DNA from: Streptomyces xanthochromogenes
GTDB lineage: Bacteria; Actinomycetota; Actinomycetes; Streptomycetales; Streptomycetaceae
NCBI RefSeq assembly: GCF_014650455.1
Contig: NZ_BMUZ01000002.1
Coordinates: forward strand, 532,595 to 596,594
Length of the DNA: 64,000 nt
Reading direction: 5' to 3'
The notes under the pieces were generated by a model. That model made no database searches. It was not told the DNA's origin and worked only from the letters and a program-made list of their open reading frames with translations. Position numbers and translations under genes: made by a program. Below, piece by piece: positions 31,972-42,040 of the stretch. Positions within the stretch are counted from its first letter, which is position 1, and each line of letters starts with the position of its first letter.

Positions 31972-34494
31972 ATGTCCGTACTGACGCGCGACGAAGCGCA
32001 GACCCGAGCCCGGCTCCTCTCCGTACAGCGGTACGCGATCGACCTCGACCTCACCACCGGCGGCGAGGACACCTTCACCTCCCGCACCGCCATCCACTTC
32101 ACCGCGCACACCGCCGGGGACACCTTCGTCGAGCTCAAGCCCGCCGCGCTGCGCTCGGTCACCCTCGACGGAACGCCCCTGGACCCCGAGGCCCTCACCG
32201 AGAACCGCCTCGCCCTCAGCCTCACCGCGGGCCCGCACGAACTACACGTCGACGCCGACATGACGTACTCCCGCACCGGCGAAGGCCTGCACCGCTTCAC
32301 CGACCCCGTCGACGGCGAGACCTACACCTACACCCAGCTGTTCATGGACGACGTGCAGCGCGTCTTCGCCGCCTTCGACCAGCCCGACCTCAAGGCCGTC
32401 TTCGACGTCACCGTCCAGGCACCCGACGGCTGGACCGTCCTCGCCAACGGCATCACCGCACAGCAGGACGACGGCCGCTGGAAAGCCGCCACCACCCCCC
32501 TCATCTCCACCTATCTCGTCGCCGTCGCCGCGGGACCCTGGCACTCGGTCACCACCGAACACGCCGGCCTCCCCTTCGGCCTGCACTGCCGCCGCTCGCT
32601 CGCCCCCTACCTCGACGCCGACGCCGACGAACTCTTCGACGTCACCCGGCACTGCTACGACCGCTACCACGAGAAGTTCGACGAGCCCTACCCCTTCGAC
32701 TCCTACGACCAGGCCTTCGTCCCCGAGTTCAACGCCGGTGCCATGGAGAACCCCGGACTCGTCACCTTCCGCGACGAGTTCGTCTACCGCTCCGCCGTCA
32801 CCGACACCGAACGCCAGACCCGCGCCATGGTCATCGCCCACGAAATGGCCCACATGTGGTTCGGCGACCTCGTCACCCTCCAATGGTGGGACGACATCTG
32901 GCTGAACGAGTCCTTCGCCGAATACATGGGCTACCAGACCCTCAACGAGGCCGCCCAGAGCGCCAGTTCGGGCCAGCTCCCCGCCTGGAGCAGCACCGAC
33001 ACCTGGGTCAACTTCGGCATCACCCGCAAATCCTGGGGCTACGACGCCGACCAGCGTCCCTCCACCCACCCCGTCGCACCCGCACCCGACGCCGTCCCCG
33101 ACACCGCGTCCGCCATGCTCAACTTCGACGGCATCTCCTACGCCAAGGGCGCCTCCGCGCTCCGCCAACTCGTCGCCTGGCTCGGCGAGAAGGACTTCCT
33201 CACCGGCATCAACACCCACTTCGCCCGGCACAAGTTCGCCAACGCCACCCTCGCCGACTTCATCGACTCCCTCGCCCGCGCCACCGACCGCGACGTCCAC
33301 GCCTGGGCCGAGCAGTGGCTGGGCACCACCGGAGTCGACACCCTCACCCCCACCGTCGAAGAAGCCGACGGCGCCTGGCACCTCACCGTCACCCGGCACG
33401 GCGAACGCCCCCACCGCCTCACCGTCGGCGCCTACGACGCCGGCCACGGCAACACCCTCGTCCTGCGCGAGCACACCGACATCGACGTCCCCCAGGACGA
33501 GCCCGCCGCACGCCCCGGCCACCGCCCCGCGCTCCTCGTCCTCAACGACCAGGACCTCACCTACGCCAAGGTCCGCCTCGACGACACCTCCACCGAGACC
33601 GCCCTGCGCGCCCTGTCCGGCGTCCCCGACGCCCTCACCCGCGCCGTCCTGTGGAACTCCCTGCGCGACATGGTCCGCGACGGCGAACTCGCACCCGCCG
33701 CCTACCTCGAAACCGCCCGCACCCACCTCACCGAAGAAGCCGACCTCGCCATCGTCCAAGGCGTCCTCGCCTTCGCCGCCGGCCACATCACCGACCGCTA
33801 CCTCACCCCCATCGAACGCCCCGCCGCCCTCGCCCTGCTCACCGACCTCACCCGCGACCTCATCCGCCGCACCGAGGACGGCACCAACCCCGGCCTGCGC
33901 CTCATCGCCGTACGCCACTTCATCGACGCCGCCACCCAGCCCGACACCATCCGCGGCTGGCTCGACGAAGGACACGTCCCCGGCGGGCCCGCCCTCGACC
34001 CCGAACTGCGCTGGCGCGTCCTGACCCGCCTCGCCGTCCTCGGCGCCACCGACGACCAGGACATCACCGCCCACCTCACCGCCGACCCCAGCGCCACCGG
34101 CGAGGAGGGCGCCGCCCGCTGCCGCGCCGCCCTGCCCAACCCGGCCGCCAAGGAAGCCGCCTGGAACGCCATGTTCCACGCCGACACCCTGTCCAACTAC
34201 CTCTTCACCGCCACCGCCCAGGGCTTCTGGCAGCCCGAACAGGAAGAACTCCTGCGGCCCTACACCACCCGCTACTACCAGGACGCGCCCCCGCTCGCCG
34301 ACCGGCGCGGCCCCGTCATCGCCGAGGCCGCGGGCCGCCACGCCTTCCCGACCCCCGTCGACGCCGAAGCCCTGCACCTCGGCGAGGCCGCCCTCGCCCG
34401 CACCGACCTGCTGCCCGCCCTGCGCCGCAAACTCACCGACCAGGTCGACGACCTGCGCCGCGCCCTGACCGTACGGGGCCGCGCCACCCACTGA
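31972..34494 (+). CDS. pepN: Aminopeptidase N (M1 family)
   Basis: 840 aa, ATG 31972. M1 hallmarks: substrate-binding GAMEN at residues 256-260 and the zinc site H290-E-x-x-H294 with 18 residues to Glu313 (NESFAEYMGY). N-terminal beta saddle and C-terminal helical domain are present; length equals typical actinomycete PepN. It is a cytoplasmic zinc exopeptidase that removes N-terminal residues from peptides. Stand-alone; the repeat lies in front. Codons are strongly C-ending through this gene and its neighbours downstream. Confidence 0.95.
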   Translation: MSVLTRDEAQTRARLLSVQRYAIDLDLTTGGEDTFTSRTAIHFTAHTAGDTFVELKPAALRSVTLDGTPLDPEALTENRLALSLTAGPHELHVDADMTYSRTGEGLHRFTDPVDGETYTYTQLFMDDVQRVFAAFDQPDLKAVFDVTVQAPDGWTVLANGITAQQDDGRWKAATTPLISTYLVAVAAGPWHSVTTEHAGLPFGLHCRRSLAPYLDADADELFDVTRHCYDRYHEKFDEPYPFDSYDQAFVPEFNAGAMENPGLVTFRDEFVYRSAVTDTERQTRAMVIAHEMAHMWFGDLVTLQWWDDIWLNESFAEYMGYQTLNEAAQSASSGQLPAWSSTDTWVNFGITRKSWGYDADQRPSTHPVAPAPDAVPDTASAMLNFDGISYAKGASALRQLVAWLGEKDFLTGINTHFARHKFANATLADFIDSLARATDRDVHAWAEQWLGTTGVDTLTPTVEEADGAWHLTVTRHGERPHRLTVGAYDAGHGNTLVLREHTDIDVPQDEPAARPGHRPALLVLNDQDLTYAKVRLDDTSTETALRALSGVPDALTRAVLWNSLRDMVRDGELAPAAYLETARTHLTEEADLAIVQGVLAFAAGHITDRYLTPIERPAALALLTDLTRDLIRRTEDGTNPGLRLIAVRHFIDAATQPDTIRGWLDEGHVPGGPALDPELRWRVLTRLAVLGATDDQDITAHLTADPSATGEEGAARCRAALPNPAAKEAAWNAMFHADTLSNYLFTATAQGFWQPEQEELLRPYTTRYYQDAPPLADRRGPVIAEAAGRHAFPTPVDAEALHLGEAALARTDLLPALRRKLTDQVDDLRRALTVRGRATH

Positions 34495-34706
34495 GCGGCC
34501 CACAACCGCACACCCGGCCGAACTCGGCCGCACCGGTGACGAGTTGAGGAGACGGGCCACGGGCCATACCAGCAACCGCCCTCCCCAACTCGCCCCCACC
34601 GCAAGGCAGTACCACTTTCGGGTTGAGATCGTTGTGCACGGCGGCTTCACCGGCCGAACCAGGACCACGCTGGTGAAGTCGCTGCCCGCACCCCCGAAGG
34701 AACCCC

Positions 34707-36218
34707 ATGCAAAGGCCGCCCCTCGCCGGAGGCACCGCAGGGCCCGCGGCCCTGCGCCCGCTGATCGACGTCGTACTCGACGCCCTCCACCAAGGGGCGA
34801 AGTCCCGGGGCGGCCCCCTGCCCCCCGGCGGCCCCGAATCCGTCGCCCAGCGCATCCACGCCGCCGCCACCACGTTCCCCACCCCCGGCACTCCGTTCCC
34901 AGCCCAAGGCGCCGGCGGCCCAAAACCCCCCGCCACCCTCATCCCCGCCCACGGCACCGGCGCCGAAGAAGCCCTCACCACCCTCGTACGCACCCTCGCC
35001 GAAGGCTCCGCCGACCCCGCCGAACCCCACTGCGCGGCCCACCTCCACACCCCGCCGCTCGCCCTCGCCACCGCCGCCGACCTCGCCGCCGGCGCCCTCA
35101 ACCCCTCCATGGACTCCTGGGACCAGGCACCCGCCGCCTCCGCGCTCGAAGCGCTCCTCACCCGGAGCCTCGCCCAGGAGATCTGGCCCCACGGCGGCGG
35201 CGCGCCCACCACGAGCGGCACCCCCGGCCCCACCGGCGACGCACTCGTCACCACCGGCGGCACCGAGTCCAACCAGCTCGCCCTGCTCCTCGCCCGCGAA
35301 CACCACGGACCCGTCCAGATCGTGTGCGGCGCCCACACCCACCACTCCATCCACCGCGCCGCCTGGCTCCTCGGCCTGCCCGACCCCGTCGTCGTGCCCG
35401 CCCCCACCGGCACCACCGACCTCGCCGCCCTCGACGCCGCCCTCACCGCCCAGCGGTCACGGCCCACCCTCGTCGTCGCCACCGCCGGCACCACCGACAC
35501 CGGAGCCATCGACCCGCTGCCCGCCATCGCCGACCTGTGCGCCACCCACCACGCCGAGCTCCACGTCGACGCCGCCTACGGCGGGCCCCTCCTGTTCAGC
35601 GACCGCCACCGGCCCCGGCTCGCCGGCCTGGAACACGCCCACACCGTCACCCTCGACCTGCACAAACTCGGCTGGCAGCCCGTCGCCGCCGGCCTCCTCG
35701 CCGTCGCCGACCCCAGCCGCCTCGCCCCGCTCGGACACCGCGCCGACTACCTCAACGCCGACGACGACACCGAAGCGGGCCTGCCCGACCTCCTCGGCCG
35801 CTCCCTGCGCACCACCCGCCGCCCCGACGCCCTCAAAATCGCCGTCACCCTACGGGCGCTCGGCCGCGACGGCCTCGCCCACCTCGTCGACCACGTCTGC
35901 GCCCACGCCACCCAGCTGGCCCAACTCATCGACCAGCACCACCAGTTGGAGCTCTACGAACACCCCACCATCTCCACCGTCCTCTTCCGCCCCCGCGACG
36001 CCGACGACCACGCCGTCGCCCACATCCGCCGCACCCTCCTCGCCAACGGCACCGCCGTCCTCGGCCGCGCCCACGCCCGCGGCCGCCTCTGGCTCAAAGC
36101 CACCCTCCTCAACCCCCACCTCACCCCCCACGACCTGCACACCCTCCTCGACACCACCCTCAGCGCCACCACACCCCGCGCCACCACCCCACCCCCCACG
36201 AAAGGCAGCCCCCGATGA
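34707..36218 (+). CDS. PLP-dependent decarboxylase (DesA-like)
   Basis: 503 aa, ATG 34707 after GAAGGA. Group II decarboxylase features: TTGGTESNQLALLLARE (182-198), His212/213 stacking on PLP, HVDAAYGG (286-293) and Schiff-base Lys320 in LDLHKLGW. A Pro/Ala/Gly-rich N-terminal stretch (35-105) is unusual. Its stop overlaps the next ATG (ATGA), and that gene is an amino-acid N-hydroxylase. This pairing is the DesA-DesB step pair that makes N-hydroxycadaverine from lysine for desferrioxamine-type siderophores. Relatives also decarboxylate ornithine, 2,4-diaminobutyrate or glutamate. Here no desC or desD follows. Confidence 0.78.
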   Translation: MQRPPLAGGTAGPAALRPLIDVVLDALHQGAKSRGGPLPPGGPESVAQRIHAAATTFPTPGTPFPAQGAGGPKPPATLIPAHGTGAEEALTTLVRTLAEGSADPAEPHCAAHLHTPPLALATAADLAAGALNPSMDSWDQAPAASALEALLTRSLAQEIWPHGGGAPTTSGTPGPTGDALVTTGGTESNQLALLLAREHHGPVQIVCGAHTHHSIHRAAWLLGLPDPVVVPAPTGTTDLAALDAALTAQRSRPTLVVATAGTTDTGAIDPLPAIADLCATHHAELHVDAAYGGPLLFSDRHRPRLAGLEHAHTVTLDLHKLGWQPVAAGLLAVADPSRLAPLGHRADYLNADDDTEAGLPDLLGRSLRTTRRPDALKIAVTLRALGRDGLAHLVDHVCAHATQLAQLIDQHHQLELYEHPTISTVLFRPRDADDHAVAHIRRTLLANGTAVLGRAHARGRLWLKATLLNPHLTPHDLHTLLDTTLSATTPRATTPPPTKGSPR

Positions 36219-37624
36219 CCACCCCCACCCCCGAAGACCAACCCCACGACCTCGTCGGCATCGGCATCGGCCCCTTCAACCTCTCCCTCGCCGCCCTCGC
36301 CCAGGGCGTACCCGGCGGACTCGACACCGCCTTCTACGAACAACGCCCCGCCTTCCACTGGCACCCCGGCCTCCTCATCGAAGGCGCCTCCCTCCAAGTC
36401 CCCTTCCTCGCCGACCTCGTCACCCTCGCCGACCCCGCCAACCCCTGGACCTTCCTCAACTACCTCAAGCACCGCGAACGGCTCTTCCCGTTCTACTTCG
36501 CCGAAAAGTTCCACATCCAGCGCACCGAATACGACGCCTACTGCCGCTGGGTCAGCGAAAACCTCACCGACCTCCACTTCTCCCACCAAGTCGACGCCGT
36601 CCGCTGGAACCCCGAACGCGCCCTGTTCGAGATCGACTTCACCCAGCTCGACCTCCACGGCGAAGCCGAAGCACTCGGCCGCTCCTACGCCCGCCACCTC
36701 GCCGTCGGCGTCGGCACCCAGCCCCACGTCCCCGAACCCCTCAAACCCCTCGCCGACGCCCCCACCGTCCCCGTCATCCACTCCGCCGACTACCTCGACC
36801 ACCGCGCCCGACTGCTCACCGCCGAGCACATCACCGTCATCGGCTCGGGCCAGTCCGGCGCCGAAGTCTTCCTCGACCTCCTGCGCAACCGCCCCGCGGG
36901 CGCCGAAAAGATCGCCTGGCTCACCCGCACCGAAGCGTTCGCGCCCATGGAGTACTCCAAGCTCGGCCTCGAACACTTCACCCCCGACTACACCCGCTAC
37001 TTCCACGCCCTCACCGAACCCGTACGCGACCAGCTCCTGCCCCGCCAATGGCAGCTCCACAAGGGCATCGACGCCGACACCATGGCCGCCATCCACGACG
37101 AGCTCTACCGCCGCACCCAGCACGGCGGCTGGCCCGACATCACCATGACCCCCGGGGTCTCGGTACGCACCGCGGGCCGCGTCGCCACCACCAAGGTCGA
37201 ACTCCACCTCGAACACACCCAGCAAGGCGTACGCGACCGCATCACCACCGACGCCGTCGTCCTCGCCACCGGCTACCGCGAACGCCCCCTCGGCCGCATG
37301 CTCGCCGGACTCGACCCCTACATGCGCTACGACAACGCCGAACGCCCCCGCATCGACGCCGAGTTCAAACTCGTCCTCGACGCCTCCGTCACCGGCAACG
37401 TCTACGTCCAGAACGCCGAACGGCACACCCACGGCGTCGGCGCACCCGACCTCGGCCTCGCCGCCTGGCGCAGCGCCACCATCCTCAACTCCCTCACCGG
37501 CAAAGAGCCCTACCCCCAGCCGGCCCGCACCGCCTTCACCACCTTCGGCCTCGACAAAAAGAACCAGGCCCGCCCGGTCAAACAGCAACCGGAGGGCCTG
37601 ATCCCACTCGTCGAACAGCCGTGA
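36215..37624 (+). CDS. Lysine/ornithine N-monooxygenase (DesB-like)
   Basis: 469 aa, ATG 36215, overlapping the decarboxylase. FAD-binding DLVGIGIGPFNLSLAAL near residues 10-26, NADPH-binding HITVIGSGQSGAEVFLDLL, and the C-terminal DAVVLATGYRERP (ATGY motif) define the class B flavin N-hydroxylase family. It hydroxylates the side-chain amine of lysine, ornithine or cadaverine. Product logic with the upstream decarboxylase: N-hydroxycadaverine, a hydroxamate building block. No acyltransferase or NIS synthetase is adjacent, and I see no DmdR/IdeR iron box in the promoter, so iron control is not evident. Confidence 0.88.
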   Translation: MTTPTPEDQPHDLVGIGIGPFNLSLAALAQGVPGGLDTAFYEQRPAFHWHPGLLIEGASLQVPFLADLVTLADPANPWTFLNYLKHRERLFPFYFAEKFHIQRTEYDAYCRWVSENLTDLHFSHQVDAVRWNPERALFEIDFTQLDLHGEAEALGRSYARHLAVGVGTQPHVPEPLKPLADAPTVPVIHSADYLDHRARLLTAEHITVIGSGQSGAEVFLDLLRNRPAGAEKIAWLTRTEAFAPMEYSKLGLEHFTPDYTRYFHALTEPVRDQLLPRQWQLHKGIDADTMAAIHDELYRRTQHGGWPDITMTPGVSVRTAGRVATTKVELHLEHTQQGVRDRITTDAVVLATGYRERPLGRMLAGLDPYMRYDNAERPRIDAEFKLVLDASVTGNVYVQNAERHTHGVGAPDLGLAAWRSATILNSLTGKEPYPQPARTAFTTFGLDKKNQARPVKQQPEGLIPLVEQP

Positions 37625-37640
37625 CGAACCGTCAGAACCG

Positions 37641-37654
37641 GGGCCGCAAGGCCC
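37641..37654. terminator. Short GNRA-loop hairpin after desB-like gene
   Basis: GGGCC-GCAA-GGCCC, a 5-bp stem with a GCAA tetraloop, in the 63-bp gap between convergent stops. Three AGAACAC-like repeats follow it up to 37700. Confidence 0.4.
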
Positions 37655-37687
37655 AGGCACGGCTCGGAACACGGCCCAGAACACAGC

Positions 37688-39508
37688 TCAGAACACGGGC
37701 ACACCGTTCTGCGTCAGCTTCCAGTCCACCGAAGCGAACTCCGCCTGATCGATGACACCCTTCGCCTTCGCCCACGCGATCATCGTGTTACGGATCTCAT
37801 CGGAGTTCGCCCACAGCTGCTTGGCGGTGGCCACCCCCGGGAAATTACCGCCACCATTGGCCCGGTAATTGTTCACCGCCAGCACGAACTGCGCCTTGTC
37901 GTCCAACGGCTTCCCGTCGAACATCACCTTCGACACCCGCGAACCGGCCGGCTGCGCGATGTCGACCTCGTACGACACACCACCCACCACGTCATAGTTG
38001 TAGTCCGGCGTGTTGTTCGCGTTGGTGATCCTGGCGGGGTCCACCGCACCCGTCGTCTGCACGTAGTAGTTCGCCGAGAACTCCAGATACGCCCGCACCT
38101 GAGCCCCCGTCAAAAGCCGCGCCTCCAACGTGTTCTCGTACACATACAGACCCGCGACGTCCTTGATCGTGACCTTCCCCGCAGGGATCACCGCGGTCCG
38201 CGAGAAACACGCCGCCTGCGACAGCACCGGCAACGCGGCGTACTCCGACGACGCCAGCGCCGCCTTCACCGTGTCCGCCTGAATACGGTTGATCAGATCG
38301 ATGATCGGCACGTCCTTGTACGGGGCCTCCGTCGACCGCATCTCCGCCGCGTTCGTGCCCACCACCTGGTTCACATACGCCACGACCTTGTCGTGCTCCG
38401 CCTTCACCAGACGCTTCACCACCGGGTCCTCGGCCACCGCGTTCGCGTTCCGCACATCAGCCGTCACCGACGTCACGTGCCAGCGGCCCCGCACGAACTC
38501 CAGCGCGAAGTCGAAGACACTCAGCCGCATGCCCCACATGTACGGCTCGGAGAGCACCACGGACCTGCCGGTCTCCTTGTTCACCACCGTCCGCGACGCC
38601 ACCTCCTTGTGCGTGTGACCCACCAGGATCGCGTCGATGCCCGGCACCTGCTCCGCCACCAACGACGACGCGTTCTCCGGATACGGCAACGCGTCCCCGT
38701 ACGACGTGCCCCCGTCCAGACCCGAGTGATCCGTACAGATCACCACGTCACAACCCAGCGCCCGCAACTTCGGCACATAGATCTTCGCCTGCTCCACCAG
38801 ACCCGGGAACGTCATCTTCCCCTGCACGTTCGCCTTGTCCCAGATCGCGATCCCCGGATTCGTCAGCCCCAGGATGCCCACCTTCACATCCGGACCGTGC
38901 GGCACCTTCAACCGCCGCACCGTGTACGGAGGAAACGCCGGCTTCAACGTCTTCGCGTCCAGCGCGTTCGCACCCAGCAGCGGAAAGTCCAACTGGTCCT
39001 GGAACGCCCGCAGGGTCGGAATCCCGTAGTTGAACTCGTGATTGCCGAGCGCCGCAGCGTCATAGCGCATGTGATTCATCGCCAGCGCCATCGGATGCTC
39101 GGGACCCCGCTTGCCGCCCGAACCCGTGATCGGCTCGACCCGCGCGTAGTAGTACGACAGCTGCGTGCCCTGGATGATGTCACCCGCATCGATCAACAGC
39201 GTGTTGTGACGGCCCTTCTCCTTACGGACCTGATCCACCAGCGTCGAGATCTTCGCCAGACCCACGTCGTTGTGCGCCGCGTCGTCGTACTCCGCGTCCG
39301 TGAAGTAGTCCCAGTTGAAGACATGACCGTGCAGATCCGTCGTGCCCATCACCGAGAACGCGTACCGCTTCGGCTCACGCCCGTGCCCGTGGCCCAGATC
39401 CCGAGTCCGGGGCGCCGCCTCGGCGGGCGACACCACACTCCCCGCCACGGCCACACCGGCCCCGGCCGCGGCCGTAGTACCCAAGAACGTCCTGCGGTTC
39501 AACGGCAT
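37688..39508 (-). CDS. Tat-exported 5'-nucleotidase / cyclic phosphodiesterase
   Basis: 606 aa, ATG 39508 with AGGGAG upstream. Twin-arginine signal NRRTFLGTTAAAGAGVAVAGSVVSPAEA. The metallophosphoesterase domain shows TTDLHGH, DAGDIIQG, GNHEFNYG and GHTHKEV metal ligands; the C-terminal 5'-nucleotidase domain has YVYENTLEARLLTGAQVRAYLE and NYRANGGGNFPG (substrate base stacking). Exported enzymes of this class hydrolyse 5'-nucleotides or 2',3'-cyclic nucleotides and recover phosphate and nucleosides. It stands convergent to the desB-like gene and divergent from the SIMPL gene. Confidence 0.92.
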   Translation of the reverse strand: MPLNRRTFLGTTAAAGAGVAVAGSVVSPAEAAPRTRDLGHGHGREPKRYAFSVMGTTDLHGHVFNWDYFTDAEYDDAAHNDVGLAKISTLVDQVRKEKGRHNTLLIDAGDIIQGTQLSYYYARVEPITGSGGKRGPEHPMALAMNHMRYDAAALGNHEFNYGIPTLRAFQDQLDFPLLGANALDAKTLKPAFPPYTVRRLKVPHGPDVKVGILGLTNPGIAIWDKANVQGKMTFPGLVEQAKIYVPKLRALGCDVVICTDHSGLDGGTSYGDALPYPENASSLVAEQVPGIDAILVGHTHKEVASRTVVNKETGRSVVLSEPYMWGMRLSVFDFALEFVRGRWHVTSVTADVRNANAVAEDPVVKRLVKAEHDKVVAYVNQVVGTNAAEMRSTEAPYKDVPIIDLINRIQADTVKAALASSEYAALPVLSQAACFSRTAVIPAGKVTIKDVAGLYVYENTLEARLLTGAQVRAYLEFSANYYVQTTGAVDPARITNANNTPDYNYDVVGGVSYEVDIAQPAGSRVSKVMFDGKPLDDKAQFVLAVNNYRANGGGNFPGVATAKQLWANSDEIRNTMIAWAKAKGVIDQAEFASVDWKLTQNGVPVF

Positions 39509-39687
39509 GCTCTCTCCCTGAAGTCGTATGACACGCGCGGAAGTTGTGCGGACCGTGACGCGCGTAGACCCAGGGATTCTGACCCAGAACCAGCCACCCG
39601 CAACACCCCCCGCAGGTTGCGATCTGATGACCGGACCCCGACAGCAAGCCCCCACCCGACCACGCCCACCGATGCCACAGTGGACCC

Positions 39688-40380
39688 ATGACCGACACCC
39701 AGCCCTACGGCACCCCCGAACAGCCACGCCTCGCCGTCCACGGCGAAGCCCACCTCGAAGTCGACCCCGAAATCGCCGGCATCACCATCACCATCACCAC
39801 CCGAGGCACCGACCGCCGCGCCACCCTCGACGACCTCACCCGCCGCAACACCCACGTCATCGACCTCATCAAAAGCTACGGAGACACCATCGAAAAACTC
39901 GAAACCGGCACCTTCACCCTCACCCCCGAACTCACCCGCCACGGCCGCGGCGAACGCGTCCGCACCTACCACGGCACCGTCCACATCAACGCCGAACTCA
40001 CCGACTTCACCACCCTCGGCGAACTCACCACCCGCCTCGCCGACCTCGAACTCACCCGCGTCGACGGCCCCTGGTGGTCCCTGCGCCACGACTCACCCGC
40101 CCACAGCGAAGTACGCCGCCGCGCCGTCCAACAAGCCGTCGTACGCGCCCGCGAATACGCCGACGCCCTCGGCGCCACCCTCGCCGCCCTCGTCGAACTC
40201 TCCGACCCCGGCGCCGACCACCCCACCCCCTACGGGCGCCCCGCCGCCGGCGGCATGGCCTTCCGCGCCGCCGCCCCCGGCGCCGCAGAACCCGCCCCCA
40301 CCCTCGACCTCGAACCCCAACGCCAATCCGTCCACGCCCGCGTCAACGCCCGCTTCATCATGACCCCGCCCAAGCTCTGA
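39688..40380 (+). CDS. SIMPL domain (DUF541) protein
   Basis: 230 aa, ATG 39688 directly after GTGGACCC, possibly translated from a short leader. RLAVHGEAHLEVDPEIAGITITI begins the SIMPL/BP26 fold, followed by repeated beta-strand/helix pairs and RRRAVQQAVVRAREYADALGATLAALVELSD, the signature helix. No signal peptide, unlike most Gram-negative relatives, so it is cytoplasmic. Members are linked to oxidative stress and outer-membrane or channel-like oligomers, but the function in actinomycetes is unknown. Common neighbour of pyk in Streptomyces (from memory). Confidence 0.8.
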   Translation: MTDTQPYGTPEQPRLAVHGEAHLEVDPEIAGITITITTRGTDRRATLDDLTRRNTHVIDLIKSYGDTIEKLETGTFTLTPELTRHGRGERVRTYHGTVHINAELTDFTTLGELTTRLADLELTRVDGPWWSLRHDSPAHSEVRRRAVQQAVVRAREYADALGATLAALVELSDPGADHPTPYGRPAAGGMAFRAAAPGAAEPAPTLDLEPQRQSVHARVNARFIMTPPKL

Positions 40381-40534
40381 GACCCCACCACGAACACCCG
40401 CCGGGCGCCCCGACACGCTCATCGGAGCGCCCCCGCGCACAATTCAACACTTGTCAACCACCCTTCACGCAAAGGTTGTTGAGCAGTAACCCAAGCCCAA
40501 ATCCCTACCCACCGGTAAGCCCTAGGCTCGAACC

Positions 40535-41971
40535 ATGCGCCGAGCCAAAATCGTCTGCACCCTGGGCCCCGCCACCGACACATACGACCAGATCAAAGCC
40601 CTGGTCGAAGCCGGAATGGACGTAGCCCGCTTCAACCTCAGCCACGGCACCTACGCCGAACACGAACAGCGCTACCACCACGTCCGCCAAGCCGCCGAAG
40701 ACACCGGCCACAACATCGGCATCCTCGCCGACCTTCAAGGCCCGAAGATCCGCCTCGGCCGCTTCACCGAAGGCCCCGTACTCCTTGAACGCGGCGACGA
40801 ATTCACCATCACCGTCGAACCCGACACCCAAGGCGACCGCCACCACTGCGGCACCACCTACCAAGGCCTCGCCACCGACGTCACCACCGGCGAACGCATC
40901 CTCGTCGACGACGGCAAAGTCGCCCTCGAAGTCACCCGCGTCGACGGCCCCCACGTCCACACCCTCGTCATCGAAGGAGGCATGGTCTCCGACCACAAAG
41001 GCCTCAACCTCCCCGGCGTAGCCGTCTCCGTCCCCGCCCTCTCCGACAAAGACCAAGAAGACCTCCGCTGGGCCCTGCGCACCGGCGCCGACATCATCGC
41101 CCTCTCCTTCGTCCGCAGCGGCCAGGACATCCACGACGTCCACCGCATCATGGACGAAGAAGGCCGACGCCTCCCCGTCATCGCCAAAATCGAAAAACCC
41201 CAAGCCGTCGACAACATCGACGACATCGTCGCCGCCTTCGACGGCATCATGGTCGCCCGCGGCGACCTCGGCGTCGAAATGCCCCTCGAACAAGTCCCCA
41301 TCGTCCAAAAACGCGCCATCAAACTCGCCAAGCGCAACGCCAAACCCGTCATCGTCGCCACCCAAATGCTCGACTCGATGATCGACAACTCCCGCCCCAC
41401 CAGGGCCGAAGCCAGCGACGTCGCCAACGCCGTCATCGACGGCACCGACGCCGTCATGCTCTCCGGCGAAACCAGCGTCGGCAAATACCCCATCGAAACC
41501 GTCAAAACGATGGGCCGCATCGTCGAAGCAGCAGAAGAAGACGTCCTCGCCAAGGGACTCCCGCCCCTCACCGACCGCAACAAACCCCGCACCCAAGGCG
41601 GCGCCGTCGCCCGAGCCGCCGCCGAAATGGGCGACTTCCTCGGCGCCAAATTCCTCGTCGCCTTCACCCAGTCCGGCGACACCGTCAAACGCCTCTCCCG
41701 CTACCGCTCCCCGATCCCGCTCCTCGCCTTCACCCCCGTGCCGGCCACCCGCTCCCAGCTCAACCTCACCTGGGGCGTGGAGACGTTCCTCGGACCGCAC
41801 GTCGAATCCACCGACGAGATGGTGGCGCAGGTCGACGAGATGCTCCTGAAGGTCGGCCGCTGCCAGAAGGGCGACGTCGTCGTCATCACGGCGGGCTCCC
41901 CGCCGGGCGTCGCGGGCTCCACGAACCTGGTCCGCGTCCACCACATCGGCGAGGACGACAGCCCCAAGTAA
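40535..41971 (+). CDS. pyk: Pyruvate kinase
   Basis: 478 aa. MRRAKIVCTLGPATDTYDQIKALVEAGMDVARFNLSHG opening; substrate and ADP site lysine in VIAKIEKPQAVDNIDDIV, GIMVARGDLGVEMP with the Mg2+ ligand Glu, and KPVIVATQMLDSMI. The C-terminal allosteric domain runs from about residue 340. It converts phosphoenolpyruvate and ADP to pyruvate and ATP, ending glycolysis. Third-position use changes inside the gene near 41,720: almost all codons before end in C or A, and GTG, CTG, GAG and AAG become frequent after it. Confidence 0.97.
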   Translation: MRRAKIVCTLGPATDTYDQIKALVEAGMDVARFNLSHGTYAEHEQRYHHVRQAAEDTGHNIGILADLQGPKIRLGRFTEGPVLLERGDEFTITVEPDTQGDRHHCGTTYQGLATDVTTGERILVDDGKVALEVTRVDGPHVHTLVIEGGMVSDHKGLNLPGVAVSVPALSDKDQEDLRWALRTGADIIALSFVRSGQDIHDVHRIMDEEGRRLPVIAKIEKPQAVDNIDDIVAAFDGIMVARGDLGVEMPLEQVPIVQKRAIKLAKRNAKPVIVATQMLDSMIDNSRPTRAEASDVANAVIDGTDAVMLSGETSVGKYPIETVKTMGRIVEAAEEDVLAKGLPPLTDRNKPRTQGGAVARAAAEMGDFLGAKFLVAFTQSGDTVKRLSRYRSPIPLLAFTPVPATRSQLNLTWGVETFLGPHVESTDEMVAQVDEMLLKVGRCQKGDVVVITAGSPPGVAGSTNLVRVHHIGEDDSPK

Positions 41972-42021
41972 CCCTGGGCCACGGCCCCTTGCCCCACCCC
42001 TTGCAGGGGGCCCCTGGGTTT
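41970..42021 (+). terminator. Terminator after pyk
   Basis: AACCCTGGGCC just after the pyk stop can pair with GGGCCCCTGGGTTT around 42,008-42,021 (one bulge). The loop is long but also contains GGCCCCTTGCCCC/GGGGGCCC options. Good position for the end of pyk. Confidence 0.5.
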
Positions 42022-42040
42022 CCTTGGCTTCTTACGTGGC

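Noticed and set aside
34494..34706. Iron box before the desA-like gene
   Set aside because: No sequence resembling the DmdR/IdeR palindrome; absence is reported as a finding instead.
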